Source: Blastococcus sp. DSM 46786 (GTDB lineage Bacteria > Actinomycetota > Actinomycetes > Mycobacteriales > Geodermatophilaceae). From it: DNA of 63,590 bases. The stretch is taken from assembly GCF_900109665.1 (NCBI RefSeq), contig NZ_FOAO01000027.1, positions 1-63,590 on the forward strand, written 5' to 3'. Below, piece by piece: positions 18,509-26,333 of this stretch (position 1 is its first letter; each line of letters opens with the position of its first letter). Position numbers and translations under genes: made by a program. The notes under the pieces are model-generated. The model searched no databases. It saw only the letters and a list, made by a program, of their open reading frames with translations, and was not told the origin of the DNA.

Positions 18509-19280
18509 ACCGGCGGGCGCGGGCCCGGTCGGCGAGCTGCCGGTCGGGCCGGCACACGCCGCAGGGGGTGAAGCCGTCGGTGCGCGCCTCGTCCAGCGGC
18601 AGCGGGATCGGCTCGTGGCGGCGGAGGTGGACGCAGCCGGGCAGGTGGTAGCGCGGGTGCTCGTCCACGACCAGCACCTCGTCGGTGAGGTCCACGATGA
18701 TCAGCAGGTCGGTCACCTCGACCTCCTCGACCGGCGGATCCTCCAGCTCGGGTGGCGCGCCGACCGCGGTGCGGCCGCCGGCCGGAGGTCCGGTCGGCTG
18801 AGCCGGGAGCACGGGCTCGTCCGGCTCCACCGCGACCAGTTCGGAGGCGGGCGGGGTCGGGGCGGCGGCCGGTTCGGCGGCGGGCGGTTCGACGGCGGCC
18901 GGGTCGACGGCGGGCGGGTCGACGGCGGGCGGGTCGGCGGCGGCCGGCGGAGCGGTCACGGGCGGGACCGAGGTCGCACCGGTGGCGAGGTCCGGCCCGG
19001 TCGCCGCGGGGCCGGCGTCGGACGCCGGGACGCCGTCCGCCGTGGACGACGCCGGAGCCGTGGACCGCGCGCTCGACGCCGTCGACCCGGTGCCCACCGC
19101 CGGCGCGCCCGCCGGCTCCTCGGCGCGGGCGGCGAGCTGCCGGCGGGCCACCACCAGGACCCCCGCGGCGACGGCGCACGCCGCCACGCAGGCCCAGTAC
19201 AGCGCGGTGCTGCCCGTCAGCAGGCCGCCCACGAAGAGACCGAGGCCCAGCAGCAGGAGCAGCGCGGCGATCACGATCAC
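18495..19280 (-). CDS. membrane-anchored protein with a C-terminal Cys/His (metal-site-like) domain
   Basis: I do not recognise this 261-residue protein. Two adjacent N-terminal hydrophobic helices (about residues 2-45) form a hairpin anchor. A disordered Ala/Pro/Val-rich region (about 55-180) includes imperfect pentad repeats of the type DPPAV. The C-terminal 90 residues are compact: two acidic strands (VTDLLIIVDLTDEVLVVDE), then YHLPGCVHLRRHE and TPCGVCRPDRQL. The pattern C-x2-H followed by C-x2-C looks like a zinc or other metal site, reminiscent of Ada-like metal-binding modules that begin YHxPxC. The start codon at 19280 fits directly before the first helix. It ends convergently with ileS. 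Confidence 0.7.
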   Translation of the reverse strand: MIVIAALLLLLGLGLFVGGLLTGSTALYWACVAACAVAAGVLVVARRQLAARAEEPAGAPAVGTGSTASSARSTAPASSTADGVPASDAGPAATGPDLATGATSVPPVTAPPAAADPPAVDPPAVDPAAVEPPAAEPAAAPTPPASELVAVEPDEPVLPAQPTGPPAGGRTAVGAPPELEDPPVEEVEVTDLLIIVDLTDEVLVVDEHPRYHLPGCVHLRRHEPIPLPLDEARTDGFTPCGVCRPDRQLADRARARRSRGA

Positions 19281-19343
19281 AGCAGGGACTGTAGGGCGCG
19301 GCCGGCCGGAGGCGCCCGCTGGACGCCCCCGGTGCGGCGGGTG

Positions 19344-20453
19344 TCAGCCCGGGGTCTGGGTGACCCGGAGCCCGGTCTCCGCGGAGAAGAGGTGCGCCTC
19401 GCCCGGGCGGATCGCGACGTGGACCACCTCGCCCTTCATGGGTGGGCGACGGGGGTCGGCCCGCAGCACGAGCTGCCGGTCCTCACCGCCCGCCTCCCCC
19501 GCGGCCAGCCGGCCGTAGGCGAAGGCGTCCGAGCCGAGCTCCTCCACGATCAGGACCTCGACCGGGATGCCCTGACCGGCGGCGACGAACTCGACCGACT
19601 CCGGCCGGAACCCGAGGGTCGCGGTGGCACCGCCCTCGCGGGCGATCGCGGACAGGGCCTCGCGCGGCAGCGGGACGGTGTGCCCGGCGACCTGCGCCCC
19701 GCCCTCGGTCAGCGAGACGGGGACGATGTTCATCGCCGGCGACCCGATGAAGCCCGCAACGAACACGTTGGCCGGGTTGTCGTAGAGGTTGCGCGGGGTG
19801 TCGACCTGCTGGAGCACGCCCTCGCTGAGCACCGCGACCCGGTCACCCATCGTCATCGCCTCGACCTGGTCGTGGGTGACGTAGACGGTGGTGACCCCGA
19901 GCCGGCGCTGCAGGGCGGCGATCTCGGTGCGGGTCTGCACCCGCAGCTTGGCGTCGAGGTTGGACAGCGGCTCGTCCATGAGGAAGACCTGCGGCTGGCG
20001 CACGATGGCCCGCCCCATCGCGACGCGCTGCCGCTGGCCACCCGAGAGCGCCTTGGGCTTGCGGTCCAGGTAGGGCTCGAGGTCGAGGATGCGGGCGGCC
20101 TCCTTGACCCGGGTCGACCGCTCCTCCTTGGAGACCCCGGCGATCTTCAGGGCGAAGCCCATGTTCTCGGCGACGGTCATGTGCGGGTAGAGCGCGTAGT
20201 TCTGGAACACCATCGCGATGTCCCTGTCCTTGGGCGGGAGGTGGGTGACGTCCCGGTCCCCGACCCGGATGGCGCCGTCGGTGACCTCCTCCAGGCCGGC
20301 CAGCATGCGCAGCGACGTCGACTTGCCGCAGCCGGACGGGCCGACCAGCACCAGGAACTCGCCGTCGGTGATCTCGAGGTCCAGCGCGTCGACCGATGGG
20401 CGGGTCGCGCCGGGGTAGACGAGCGTGGCGTGGTCGAACGTGATGGCGGCCAT
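19344..20453 (-). CDS. aglK: sugar ABC transporter ATPase (MalK/UgpC/AglK-like)
   Basis: ATPase of a carbohydrate importer, 369 residues. Walker A GPSGCGKST, signature LSGGQRQRVAMGR, Walker B VFLMDEPLSNLDAK and switch YVTHDQVEAM are intact, and the MalK-type regulatory domain follows from about residue 240. It is transcribed away from the aglE-aglF-aglG-like genes and shares their control region, so it most likely energises that transporter; such ATPases are often shared among several importers. ATG 20453 (MAAITFDHATLVYPG) matches the family N-terminus. Compared with the sugC at 7556 it lacks the long charged C-terminal tail. Confidence 0.9.
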   Translation of the reverse strand: MAAITFDHATLVYPGATRPSVDALDLEITDGEFLVLVGPSGCGKSTSLRMLAGLEEVTDGAIRVGDRDVTHLPPKDRDIAMVFQNYALYPHMTVAENMGFALKIAGVSKEERSTRVKEAARILDLEPYLDRKPKALSGGQRQRVAMGRAIVRQPQVFLMDEPLSNLDAKLRVQTRTEIAALQRRLGVTTVYVTHDQVEAMTMGDRVAVLSEGVLQQVDTPRNLYDNPANVFVAGFIGSPAMNIVPVSLTEGGAQVAGHTVPLPREALSAIAREGGATATLGFRPESVEFVAAGQGIPVEVLIVEELGSDAFAYGRLAAGEAGGEDRQLVLRADPRRPPMKGEVVHVAIRPGEAHLFSAETGLRVTQTPG

Positions 20454-20596
20454 GGGTCCCTTCCTGCGCCGAACGGTGCCGTCACTCTGGCACGCCCGGG
20501 GCCACCGGGACCACCATCACGTCGCCGTCGTCCCCGACCGGGTCACCCGGTCCGGACAGATTCCTCCCCCGATCGTGCACCGAGCACGGGACACCG

Positions 20597-20610
20597 TGGG
20601 AGCGCTCCCA
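20597..20610. promoter_or_regulatory. CebR/CelR-type LacI-family operator
   Basis: TGGGAGCGCTCCCA, a perfect 14-bp palindrome, is identical to the published binding site of Streptomyces CebR and Thermobifida CelR, LacI-family repressors of cello-oligosaccharide uptake and cellulase genes. Here it lies in the shared control region of an alpha-glucoside-like importer. No LacI-type regulator gene is present in the window, so the cognate repressor must be encoded elsewhere. Confidence 0.75.
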
Positions 20611-20673
20611 TATGCTCGCCGACGCAGCCACCGCCGAAGGAGCCACCACCGCTCGGAGGCTGCACAACCGTTA

Positions 20674-20687
20674 CGGCAACGTTGCCG
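20674..20687. promoter_or_regulatory. second LacI-type palindromic operator candidate
   Basis: CGGCAACGTTGCCG is a perfect 14-bp palindrome with a central CG and the GCAACGTTGC core common to LacI-family sites such as those of sugar regulators. It lies 64 bp from the first palindrome and close to the presumed aglE promoter. The half-sites differ from the first operator, so a different regulator is likely. Confidence 0.55.
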
Positions 20688-20807
20688 CCGGGGATCTCCC
20701 GCGCGGCTAATGTCGCCGGACGGATGTGGCGGCCGCACCCGGGATCGGGTGCCGGGCACGAGTCACACGATGCGGCGACGGAGCCGCAGGAGTCTGGAGG
20801 GGACCAC

Positions 20808-22184
20808 ATGACCAAGCGTGCGAGAGGCCGCGGCGCGGCGGCGCTGGCCGGCGGGCTGGGGCTGACGCTCCTGCTCACCGGGTGCGGCGCCGACGAGGTC
20901 GACGGCGGCGGCGGTGGCGGCGCGGCGGCCGCCGACACGGAGATCGACTGCGCGCCCTACGAGGAGTTCGGCGACCTGGAGGGCGAGACGGTCTCCGTCT
21001 ACACCTCGATCGTCGACCCCGAGGACCAGCCGCACATCGACTCGTACGTGCCCTTCGAGGAGTGCACCGGCGTCGACGTCGAGTACGAGGGTTCCCGGGA
21101 GTTCGAGGCGCAGCTCGTCGTCCGCACCCAGAGCGGCAACGCGCCCGACATCGCGTTCATCCCGCAGCCGGGTCTGCTGGCCAACCTCGTCCGCTCCGGC
21201 GACGTCGTGGCCGCTCCCGCGCAGACCGAGGCGAACGTCGACGAGTACTGGGACGAGAGCTGGAAGGAGTACGGCAGCGTCGACGGCGAGTTCTACGCCG
21301 CGCCGCTGGGTGCCAACGCCAAGTCCTTCGTCTGGTACTCGCCGTCGGCCTTCGAGGAGGCCGGCTACGGGGTGCCGCAGACCTGGGACGAGATGATCGC
21401 GCTGTCCGAGGAGATCGCCGCCACCGGCGCCAAGCCGTGGTGCGCGGGCATCGGCTCCGGTGACGCCACCGGCTGGCCGGCCACCGACTGGCTGGAGGAC
21501 GTCGTCCTCCGCACGGCCGGCCCCGAGGTCTACGACCAGTGGGTCAACCACGAGATCCCGTTCAACGACCCGCGGATCGTCGAGGCGCTGAACACCGTCG
21601 GCGAGATCCTCAAGAACCCCGAGTTCGTCAACGCCGGCCTCGGCGAGGTGCAGTCGATCGCGTCCACCGAGTTCGGTGACGCCGGTCTGCCGATCCTCGA
21701 CGGCAGCTGCTGGATGCACCGGCAGGCGTCCTTCTACCAGGCCAACTGGCCGGAGGGCACCGAGGTCGGGCCGGACGGCGACGTCTTCGCCTTCCCGCTG
21801 CCGCCCATCGGTGGCGACGGCACGGCCCCCGTTCTCGGTGGTGGCGAGTTCACCGCGGCGTTCAACGACGACCCGGCCACCCAGGCGTTCCAGACCTACC
21901 TGTCCTCCCCGGAGTGGGCGAACATCAAGGCCCAGGTCTCCGGCCCCGGCTGGGTCAGCGCCAACACCGGCCTGGACGTCGACAACCTGGAGTCCCCGGT
22001 GGACCAGCTCTCCGCCGAGCTGTTCCAGGACCCGGAGTCGGTGTTCCGGTTCGACGGGTCAGACCTGATGCCGGCCGAGATCGGCGCCGGCCGCCTGTGG
22101 ACCGAGCTCACCAACTGGATCGCCAACGACAAGTCCAGCGAAGCCGTCCTCACCGACGTCGAGCAGGCCTGGCCCGCGTCCTGA
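20808..22184 (+). CDS. aglE: sugar-binding lipoprotein, AglE-like
   Basis: Extracytoplasmic solute-binding protein of 458 residues. The signal peptide has positively charged MTKRARGRG, a hydrophobic core and lipobox LLTGC; a Gly/Ala linker follows. The body is a family 1 carbohydrate-binding protein with ETVSVYTSIVDPEDQPHIDSY, FVWYSPSAFEEAGYGVPQTW and GGGEFTAAF. Relation to alpha-glucoside binding proteins is suggested mainly by the adjacent AglF- and AglG-like permeases; the real ligand could be another glucoside, and the CebR-type operator hints at cello-oligosaccharides. Start ATG 20808 has GGAGGGG five bases upstream. Two hairpins separate it from aglF, which would favour higher expression of this subunit. 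Confidence 0.88.
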   Translation: MTKRARGRGAAALAGGLGLTLLLTGCGADEVDGGGGGGAAAADTEIDCAPYEEFGDLEGETVSVYTSIVDPEDQPHIDSYVPFEECTGVDVEYEGSREFEAQLVVRTQSGNAPDIAFIPQPGLLANLVRSGDVVAAPAQTEANVDEYWDESWKEYGSVDGEFYAAPLGANAKSFVWYSPSAFEEAGYGVPQTWDEMIALSEEIAATGAKPWCAGIGSGDATGWPATDWLEDVVLRTAGPEVYDQWVNHEIPFNDPRIVEALNTVGEILKNPEFVNAGLGEVQSIASTEFGDAGLPILDGSCWMHRQASFYQANWPEGTEVGPDGDVFAFPLPPIGGDGTAPVLGGGEFTAAFNDDPATQAFQTYLSSPEWANIKAQVSGPGWVSANTGLDVDNLESPVDQLSAELFQDPESVFRFDGSDLMPAEIGAGRLWTELTNWIANDKSSEAVLTDVEQAWPAS

Positions 22185-22202
22185 CCTCTCGGTCGTGACA
22201 CC

Positions 22203-22237
22203 GGGCGCCCGGCAGCCACCTGGCTGACCGGGCGCCC
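22203..22237 (+). promoter_or_regulatory. hairpin 1 in the aglE-aglF spacer
   Basis: GGGCGCCCGG (22203-22212) and CCGGGCGCCC (22228-22237) form a perfect 10-bp stem with a 15-nt loop, 18 bp after the aglE stop. It probably stabilises the aglE transcript 3' end or partly terminates. Confidence 0.55.
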
Positions 22238-22245
22238 ACCAGCCC

Positions 22246-22287
22246 GGATGCCGGGGGACGGCTGCAGCCCAGCCGCCCCCGGCATCC
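22246..22287 (+). promoter_or_regulatory. hairpin 2 in the aglE-aglF spacer
   Basis: Arms 22246-22264 and 22270-22287 form an 18-bp stem with a single bulged A and a 5-nt loop; the outer part pairs GGATGCCGGGGG with CCCCCGGCATCC. It ends 8 bp before the aglF ribosome binding site, so it could attenuate transcription or set a processing point between binding protein and permeases. Confidence 0.6.
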
Positions 22288-22311
22288 ACCGTCGGAAGGA
22301 GGTGGCCACGG

Positions 22312-23301
22312 GTGCAGTGGCTCCTGGAGGCGAACACCGCAGGTCACAAGATCGCCCTCATGGTGGTCGCCATCCTGCTGTTCGCCGTCGTGATGGGCGC
22401 GATCCTGTTCGCCGTCGACCGGCCCAAGCGGGTGTCCACCTGGGTGATCGTGGCCGGCTTCCTCGGCCCCACGTTCGTCCTGCTGCTGGTCGGCCTGGTG
22501 TACCCCGCGCTGGAGACGGTGCGCGGCTCGTTCTACGACAAGGACGGCTCGGAGTTCGTCGGCTTCGACAACTACGCCACCGTCTTCACCGACGACAACT
22601 TCCAGCGCGTGCTGCTCAACACCGTGCTGTGGGTCCTGCTGGTCCCGGCGGTCACGACCGCCCTCGGGCTGGTCTACGCCTACCTGGTCGACCGCACCCG
22701 CTTCGAGTCCCTGGCCAAGGCGCTGGTCTTCCTCCCCATGGCGATCTCCATGGTGGCGGCGGGCGTCATCTGGAAGTTCGTCTACGAATTCCGCCCCGAC
22801 CAGCCGGGGGTCAACCAGATCGGCCTGCTCAACCAGCTGCTGGTGTCGATCGGCTTCGAGCCCCAGCAGTTCCTGCTGACCGCGCCGGCGAACACCTTCT
22901 TCCTCATCGTCGTGATGATCTGGATCCAGGCCGGGTTCGCCATGACGGTGCTCTCCGCGGCGATCAAGGCGATCCCCGACGACATCATCGAGGCGGCGCG
23001 GCTCGACGGCGTCGGCGGCCTGCAGATGTTCCGCTACGTCACCGTGCCGAGCATCCGCCCGGCGCTGGTCGTGGTGCTCACCACGATCGCGATCGTCACG
23101 CTCAAGGTCTTCGACGTCGTGCGCACGATGACCGGCGGCAACTTCGGCACCAGCGTCGTGGCCAACGAGTTCTACACGCAGGCCTTCCGCCAGTTCAACT
23201 TCGGCCTCGGCGCCGCGCTGGCGGTCCTGCTCTTCCTGCTGGTCATCCCGATCATCGCCTACAACGTCCGCCAGCTGCGCCTGGCCGAGGAGATCCGATG
23301 A
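22312..23301 (+). CDS. aglF: alpha-glucoside ABC transporter permease, AglF-like
   Basis: Inner-membrane permease of 329 residues with about seven hydrophobic segments. The stretch AGVIWKFVYEF and the EAA loop EAARLDGVGGLQMFRYVTVP, followed by KVFDVVRTMTGGNFGT, are close to rhizobial AglF. GTG 22312 (VQWLLEANTAG) is supported by AAGGAGGTGG at optimal distance. The stop overlaps the aglG start as ATGA, indicating translational coupling. Confidence 0.92.
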   Translation: MQWLLEANTAGHKIALMVVAILLFAVVMGAILFAVDRPKRVSTWVIVAGFLGPTFVLLLVGLVYPALETVRGSFYDKDGSEFVGFDNYATVFTDDNFQRVLLNTVLWVLLVPAVTTALGLVYAYLVDRTRFESLAKALVFLPMAISMVAAGVIWKFVYEFRPDQPGVNQIGLLNQLLVSIGFEPQQFLLTAPANTFFLIVVMIWIQAGFAMTVLSAAIKAIPDDIIEAARLDGVGGLQMFRYVTVPSIRPALVVVLTTIAIVTLKVFDVVRTMTGGNFGTSVVANEFYTQAFRQFNFGLGAALAVLLFLLVIPIIAYNVRQLRLAEEIR

Positions 23302-24218
23302 CCACCACGACCCCCGTCATGGCCCCGGTGCCCGGGGAGGCGGACACCCGCGGCCGGACGCACACCCGGGCGGAGCGGGCCAAGAAGCGGCTCACCTCCC
23401 CCGCCGCGTCGCTGATCGCCATCGTCATCGCCGTCCTCTGGACCGTGCCGATCCTGGGCCTGCTGGTCACCTCCTTCCGGCCGGAGCTCGACATCCGCCG
23501 CTCGGGCTGGTGGACGGCGTTCACCGACCCCGAGTTCACCCTCGACAACTACAACCAGGTGCTCTACGGCGGCACCGACTTCGCGGGGCTGTTCGTCAAC
23601 TCGCTGGTCATCACCCTGCCGGCGGTGGTCATCCCGATCACCCTGGCGCTGCTGGCGGCCTACGCCTTCGCCTGGGTGCCGTTCCGGGGCCGCAGCATCC
23701 TCTTCGTCGCCGTCTTCTCGCTGCAGGTGGTCCCCATCCAGGTGACCCTCATCCCGCTGCTGAGCCTGTACGTCGACGCCGGGCTGGCCGGGTCGTTCTG
23801 GACCATCTGGCTCTCGCACGCGATCTTCGCGCTGCCCCTGGCGATCTTCCTGCTGCACAACTTCATGAAGGAGATCCCGCCCTCGCTCGTCGAGGCCGCC
23901 CGCATGGACGGCGCGGGGCACGTGAAGATCTTCTTCCAGGTGCTGCTGCCGCTGCTCACCCCGGCGATCGCCGCGTTCGCCGTCTTCCAGTTCCTGTGGG
24001 TGTGGAACGACCTGCTCGTCGCCCTCACCTTCGCCGGTGGCGCCCAGGGCGTCTCCCCGCTCACGGTGCGGCTGGCCGACATGGTGGGCACCCGCGGCTC
24101 GGACTGGTACCTGCTCGCGGCCGGCGCCTTCGTCTCCATCATCCTGCCGCTGATCGTCTTCCTGGCGCTGCAGCGCTTCTTCGTGCGCGGTCTGCTGGCG
24201 GGCAGCGTCAAGGGGTAA
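23298..24218 (+). CDS. aglG: alpha-glucoside ABC transporter permease, AglG-like
   Basis: Second permease of the importer, 306 residues. A hydrophilic N-terminus of about 35 residues precedes six membrane helices. SGWWTAF after the first helix and the EAA loop EAARMDGAGHVKIFFQVLLP near residue 205 are AglG/MalG features; the C-terminus RGLLAGSVKG is typical. ATG 23298 overlaps the aglF stop by 4 bp. The TAA stop runs straight into a conserved hairpin element (24219-24272). Confidence 0.92.
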   Translation: MTTTTPVMAPVPGEADTRGRTHTRAERAKKRLTSPAASLIAIVIAVLWTVPILGLLVTSFRPELDIRRSGWWTAFTDPEFTLDNYNQVLYGGTDFAGLFVNSLVITLPAVVIPITLALLAAYAFAWVPFRGRSILFVAVFSLQVVPIQVTLIPLLSLYVDAGLAGSFWTIWLSHAIFALPLAIFLLHNFMKEIPPSLVEAARMDGAGHVKIFFQVLLPLLTPAIAAFAVFQFLWVWNDLLVALTFAGGAQGVSPLTVRLADMVGTRGSDWYLLAAGAFVSIILPLIVFLALQRFFVRGLLAGSVKG

Positions 24219-24272
24219 GGACCTCGTTCCCCCCACCCCTCACGAGCTCGGGGCGGGCCCCTGAACGAGGCC
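24219..24272 (+). terminator. 3'-end hairpin element, copy A (after aglG)
   Basis: Immediately after the aglG stop, outer arms CCTCGTTC (24222-24229) and GAACGAGG (24263-24270) enclose a C-rich strand, an inner CCCC/GGGG stem with a 10-nt loop TCACGAGCTC, and a GGGCGGGCCCC strand. The same architecture follows pgeF, ftsZ and ftsI with different but still complementary outer arms. Proposed role: transcript end or 3' stabiliser. Confidence 0.65.
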
Positions 24273-24307
24273 GTTCCAGCACGTCACCTCCCCGCCGCGC
24301 GGAGGGC

Positions 24308-24331
24308 CCCGGACCGCCCCACCGGTCCGGG
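24308..24331. terminator. hairpin in the aglG-wag31 convergent region
   Basis: CCCGGACCG (24308-24316) and CGGTCCGGG (24323-24331) form a 9-bp stem with a 6-nt loop. It lies between copy A and the stronger stem at 24361 and may add to termination of the convergent operons. Confidence 0.5.
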
Positions 24332-24360
24332 CACCGGCCGGCCGCAGGCCCCGGGGACGG

Positions 24361-24394
24361 GGAAGGCCCCGGACCGTGGGGTCCGGGGCCTTCC
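24361..24394. terminator. strong bidirectional terminator between aglG and wag31
   Basis: Arms 24361-24375 and 24380-24394 form a perfect 15-bp stem (GGAAGGCCCCGGACC with its complement) and a 4-nt loop, ending 12 bp from the wag31 stop. It separates two convergent operons and is symmetrical. Confidence 0.8.
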
Positions 24395-24405
24395 TCGAGC
24401 GGTGC

Positions 24406-25146
24406 TCAGGCGCTGGCGTGCTGGTTCTGCCGGCCGGCGGCGGCGGGCTCGGCCGAGCCGCGGCTGTCCAGGTCGCGCAGGTGCGACTCGAGGTAGGACC
24501 GCAGCCGCGTGCGGTACTCGCGCTCGAAGGTGCGCAGCTCCTCGATCTTGCGCTCCAGGCTGCTGCGCTTCTCCTCGAGGCCGCCCATGACCTCGACGTG
24601 CCGGCGCTCGGCGTCCTGGTCGAGGGCGGCGGCCTTGGCGCGGGCCTCCCGCTCCATCGTCTCGGCGCGCGTCCGGGCGTCGCCGATCATGGAATCGGCC
24701 CGGTGCTTGGCCTCGGCGACCATCTGCTCGCTCTTGGCGCGCGCCTCGGTCACCATCCGGTCGCTGTTGGTCTTGGCACCGGTGAGCATCTGCTCGGCCT
24801 GGGTCTTGGCCTCGTTGACGTAGCGGTCAGCGGTCTCGGTGGCCAGCGCGAGCATGCGCGAGGCCCGGGCGCTGTCGTCCTCGCGGGGCTGCTGCACCAC
24901 GGGCGGCGCGGGAGCCGGCTGCGGTGCCGGAGCCGGGACGGGGGCCGGCGGCTCGGGCCGCTCCTCGACGCGCGCACCGGCCCGGCCGGCGCTGGAGCGC
25001 AGCTCGTTGTTCTCCTCGATCAGGCGGGCCAGCTCGGCCTCCACCACGTCGAGGAAGGCGTCGACCTCGTCCTCGTCGTAGCCCCGCTTGCCGATGGGCG
25101 GCTTCTTGAAGACGACGTTGTGCACGTCGGCAGGCGTGAGTGGCAT
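24406..25146 (-). CDS. wag31: DivIVA/Wag31 polar growth protein
   Basis: Coiled-coil scaffold that binds negatively curved membrane at poles and septa and directs peripheral peptidoglycan synthesis. In the 246 residues, the N-terminal DivIVA domain is [17 protein letters not shown] and [20 protein letters not shown] (residues 1-50), then a Pro/Ala-rich linker (about 60-85), then long heptad-type coiled coil rich in Ala/Glu/Lys/Arg (about 90-225). It is the last gene of the dcw run, after yggT, with about 95 bp between. A strong terminator follows. Confidence 0.94.
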   Translation of the reverse strand: MPLTPADVHNVVFKKPPIGKRGYDEDEVDAFLDVVEAELARLIEENNELRSSAGRAGARVEERPEPPAPVPAPAPQPAPAPPVVQQPREDDSARASRMLALATETADRYVNEAKTQAEQMLTGAKTNSDRMVTEARAKSEQMVAEAKHRADSMIGDARTRAETMEREARAKAAALDQDAERRHVEVMGGLEEKRSSLERKIEELRTFEREYRTRLRSYLESHLRDLDSRGSAEPAAAGRQNQHASA

Positions 25147-25240
25147 CGCAGGTCACCTCAGGTCGGACGGCGGAACAGGGCGGTGGGAGCGGCGGCGGGG
25201 CGCCACCGTCCGACGGCTCTGACCCGGGGGGTTTCAGCGG

Positions 25241-25528
25241 TCATGCGAGTGCGAGCGTGACGTTCCGGAGGACCACCACGGCGATCAGCAGCACCATAAA
25301 CCCGAGGTCCAGCCGGATGGACCCCAGGTTCAACGGCGGGATCACCTTCCGCACCGCCTTCAGCGGCGGGTCGGTGGTGGAGTAGACGATCTCGAGACCG
25401 GCCGCGACCGCCCCCGAAGGCCGCCAGCTGCGCGCCAGCACCATCACCCAGTCGACGACGAACCGCGCGAAGAGCAGGACGAGGAAGACGAGCAGCACCG
25501 ATGAGACGATCTGCCAGAAAAGAGACAC
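25241..25528 (-). CDS. YggT family membrane protein
   Basis: A 95-residue protein with two hydrophobic segments separated by an amphipathic loop: VSSVLLVFLVLLFARFVVDW at the N-terminus and LDLGFMVLLIAVVVLRNV at the C-terminus, with the conserved DPPLKAVRKVIPPL between. YggT proteins sit between sepF and divIVA throughout actinobacteria and are linked to division and osmotic tolerance, without a known activity. It starts 49 bp after the sepF stop. Confidence 0.9.
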   Translation of the reverse strand: MSLFWQIVSSVLLVFLVLLFARFVVDWVMVLARSWRPSGAVAAGLEIVYSTTDPPLKAVRKVIPPLNLGSIRLDLGFMVLLIAVVVLRNVTLALA

Positions 25529-25577
25529 GGGCCCCGCTCGATCAGGGCACCACCCGGTGCCGACTCCACTGCGCCGC

Positions 25578-26282
25578 TCAGGACTTCTCGGAGAACCCGC
25601 CCTCGCGGATCTTCGCCTTGTCCTCAGCGGTGACGGCGACGTCCTGCGGGCTGAGCAGGAACACCTTCGCCGTGACGCGCTCGATACTACCGCGCAGACC
25701 GAAGCTCAGGCCCGCAGCGAAGTCGACGAGGCGCTTGGCGTCGGCGTCGTCCATCTCGGTGAGGTTCATGATGACCGGCATGCCGTCGCGGAACCGCTCG
25801 CCGATGGTGCGTGCCTCGTTGTAGGTGCGCGGGTGCAGGGTGACGACCTGGTAGCTCTTGGCCACGGGTGCGGGTGCCGCCTCGGGCTCGGGTTCGGGGG
25901 CCACCACCGGCTCGCGGACGGCGAGGCCGGCCGCGGCGACGGGGCCGCTGGTGGTGCTCAGCACGCGCGAGCCGGTCGCGCCGGCGCCGGTCGGGGCGAG
26001 GCCGAGGGGGCGGGCCTGGACGCGGCGCACCGAGAGGGGCTCGGGGTCGCGGGCCGGGGGCACCGGGGCGACGTCGTCGTCGGCGTAGTCGTCGGCGTAC
26101 TCGTCGTCGGCGTAGCCGCGATCGGCGAAGCCCTCGCCGTAGCGGTCCTCGTCGTAGCGGCCGTAGCGACGGTCGTGCTCGAGCTCGTCGGACGGGCGGG
26201 CGTCGTACCGGCCGTAGCCGCGGGGCACGTCGTCCTCGACGAGCCCCAGGTAGATCCCCATCTTCCGCATGGCTCCAGCCAT
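25578..26282 (-). CDS. sepF: cell division protein SepF
   Basis: FtsZ membrane anchor and ring-bundling protein of 234 residues. The N-terminal membrane-targeting region is [14 protein letters not shown]; a Tyr/Asp/Arg-rich disordered segment (about residues 20-70, with many GY and DDY units) and a Pro/Ala linker follow. The C-terminal SepF domain (about 145-225) contains [20 protein letters not shown] and [24 protein letters not shown] four bases before ATG 26282 supports the start. It lies between yggS and yggT in the canonical order. Confidence 0.94.
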   Translation of the reverse strand: MAGAMRKMGIYLGLVEDDVPRGYGRYDARPSDELEHDRRYGRYDEDRYGEGFADRGYADDEYADDYADDDVAPVPPARDPEPLSVRRVQARPLGLAPTGAGATGSRVLSTTSGPVAAAGLAVREPVVAPEPEPEAAPAPVAKSYQVVTLHPRTYNEARTIGERFRDGMPVIMNLTEMDDADAKRLVDFAAGLSFGLRGSIERVTAKVFLLSPQDVAVTAEDKAKIREGGFSEKS

Positions 26283-26333
26283 CGGACCTCCCCCTCTACT
26301 GGTGTCCTCAGCGTCGCGTCTGCACGGTCGTCG

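Larger units (their letters stand above)
20454..20807. promoter_or_regulatory. divergent control region between aglK and aglE
   Basis: 354 bp without a gene. It separates two divergent transcription units of one importer and contains two perfect 14-bp palindromes at 20597-20610 and 20674-20687. A -10-like TAATGT at 20708-20713 reading towards aglE lies just downstream of the second palindrome, which would overlap the -35 region (spacing of about 20 is long). A strong ribosome binding site GGAGGGG at 20796-20802 serves aglE. Confidence 0.6.
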
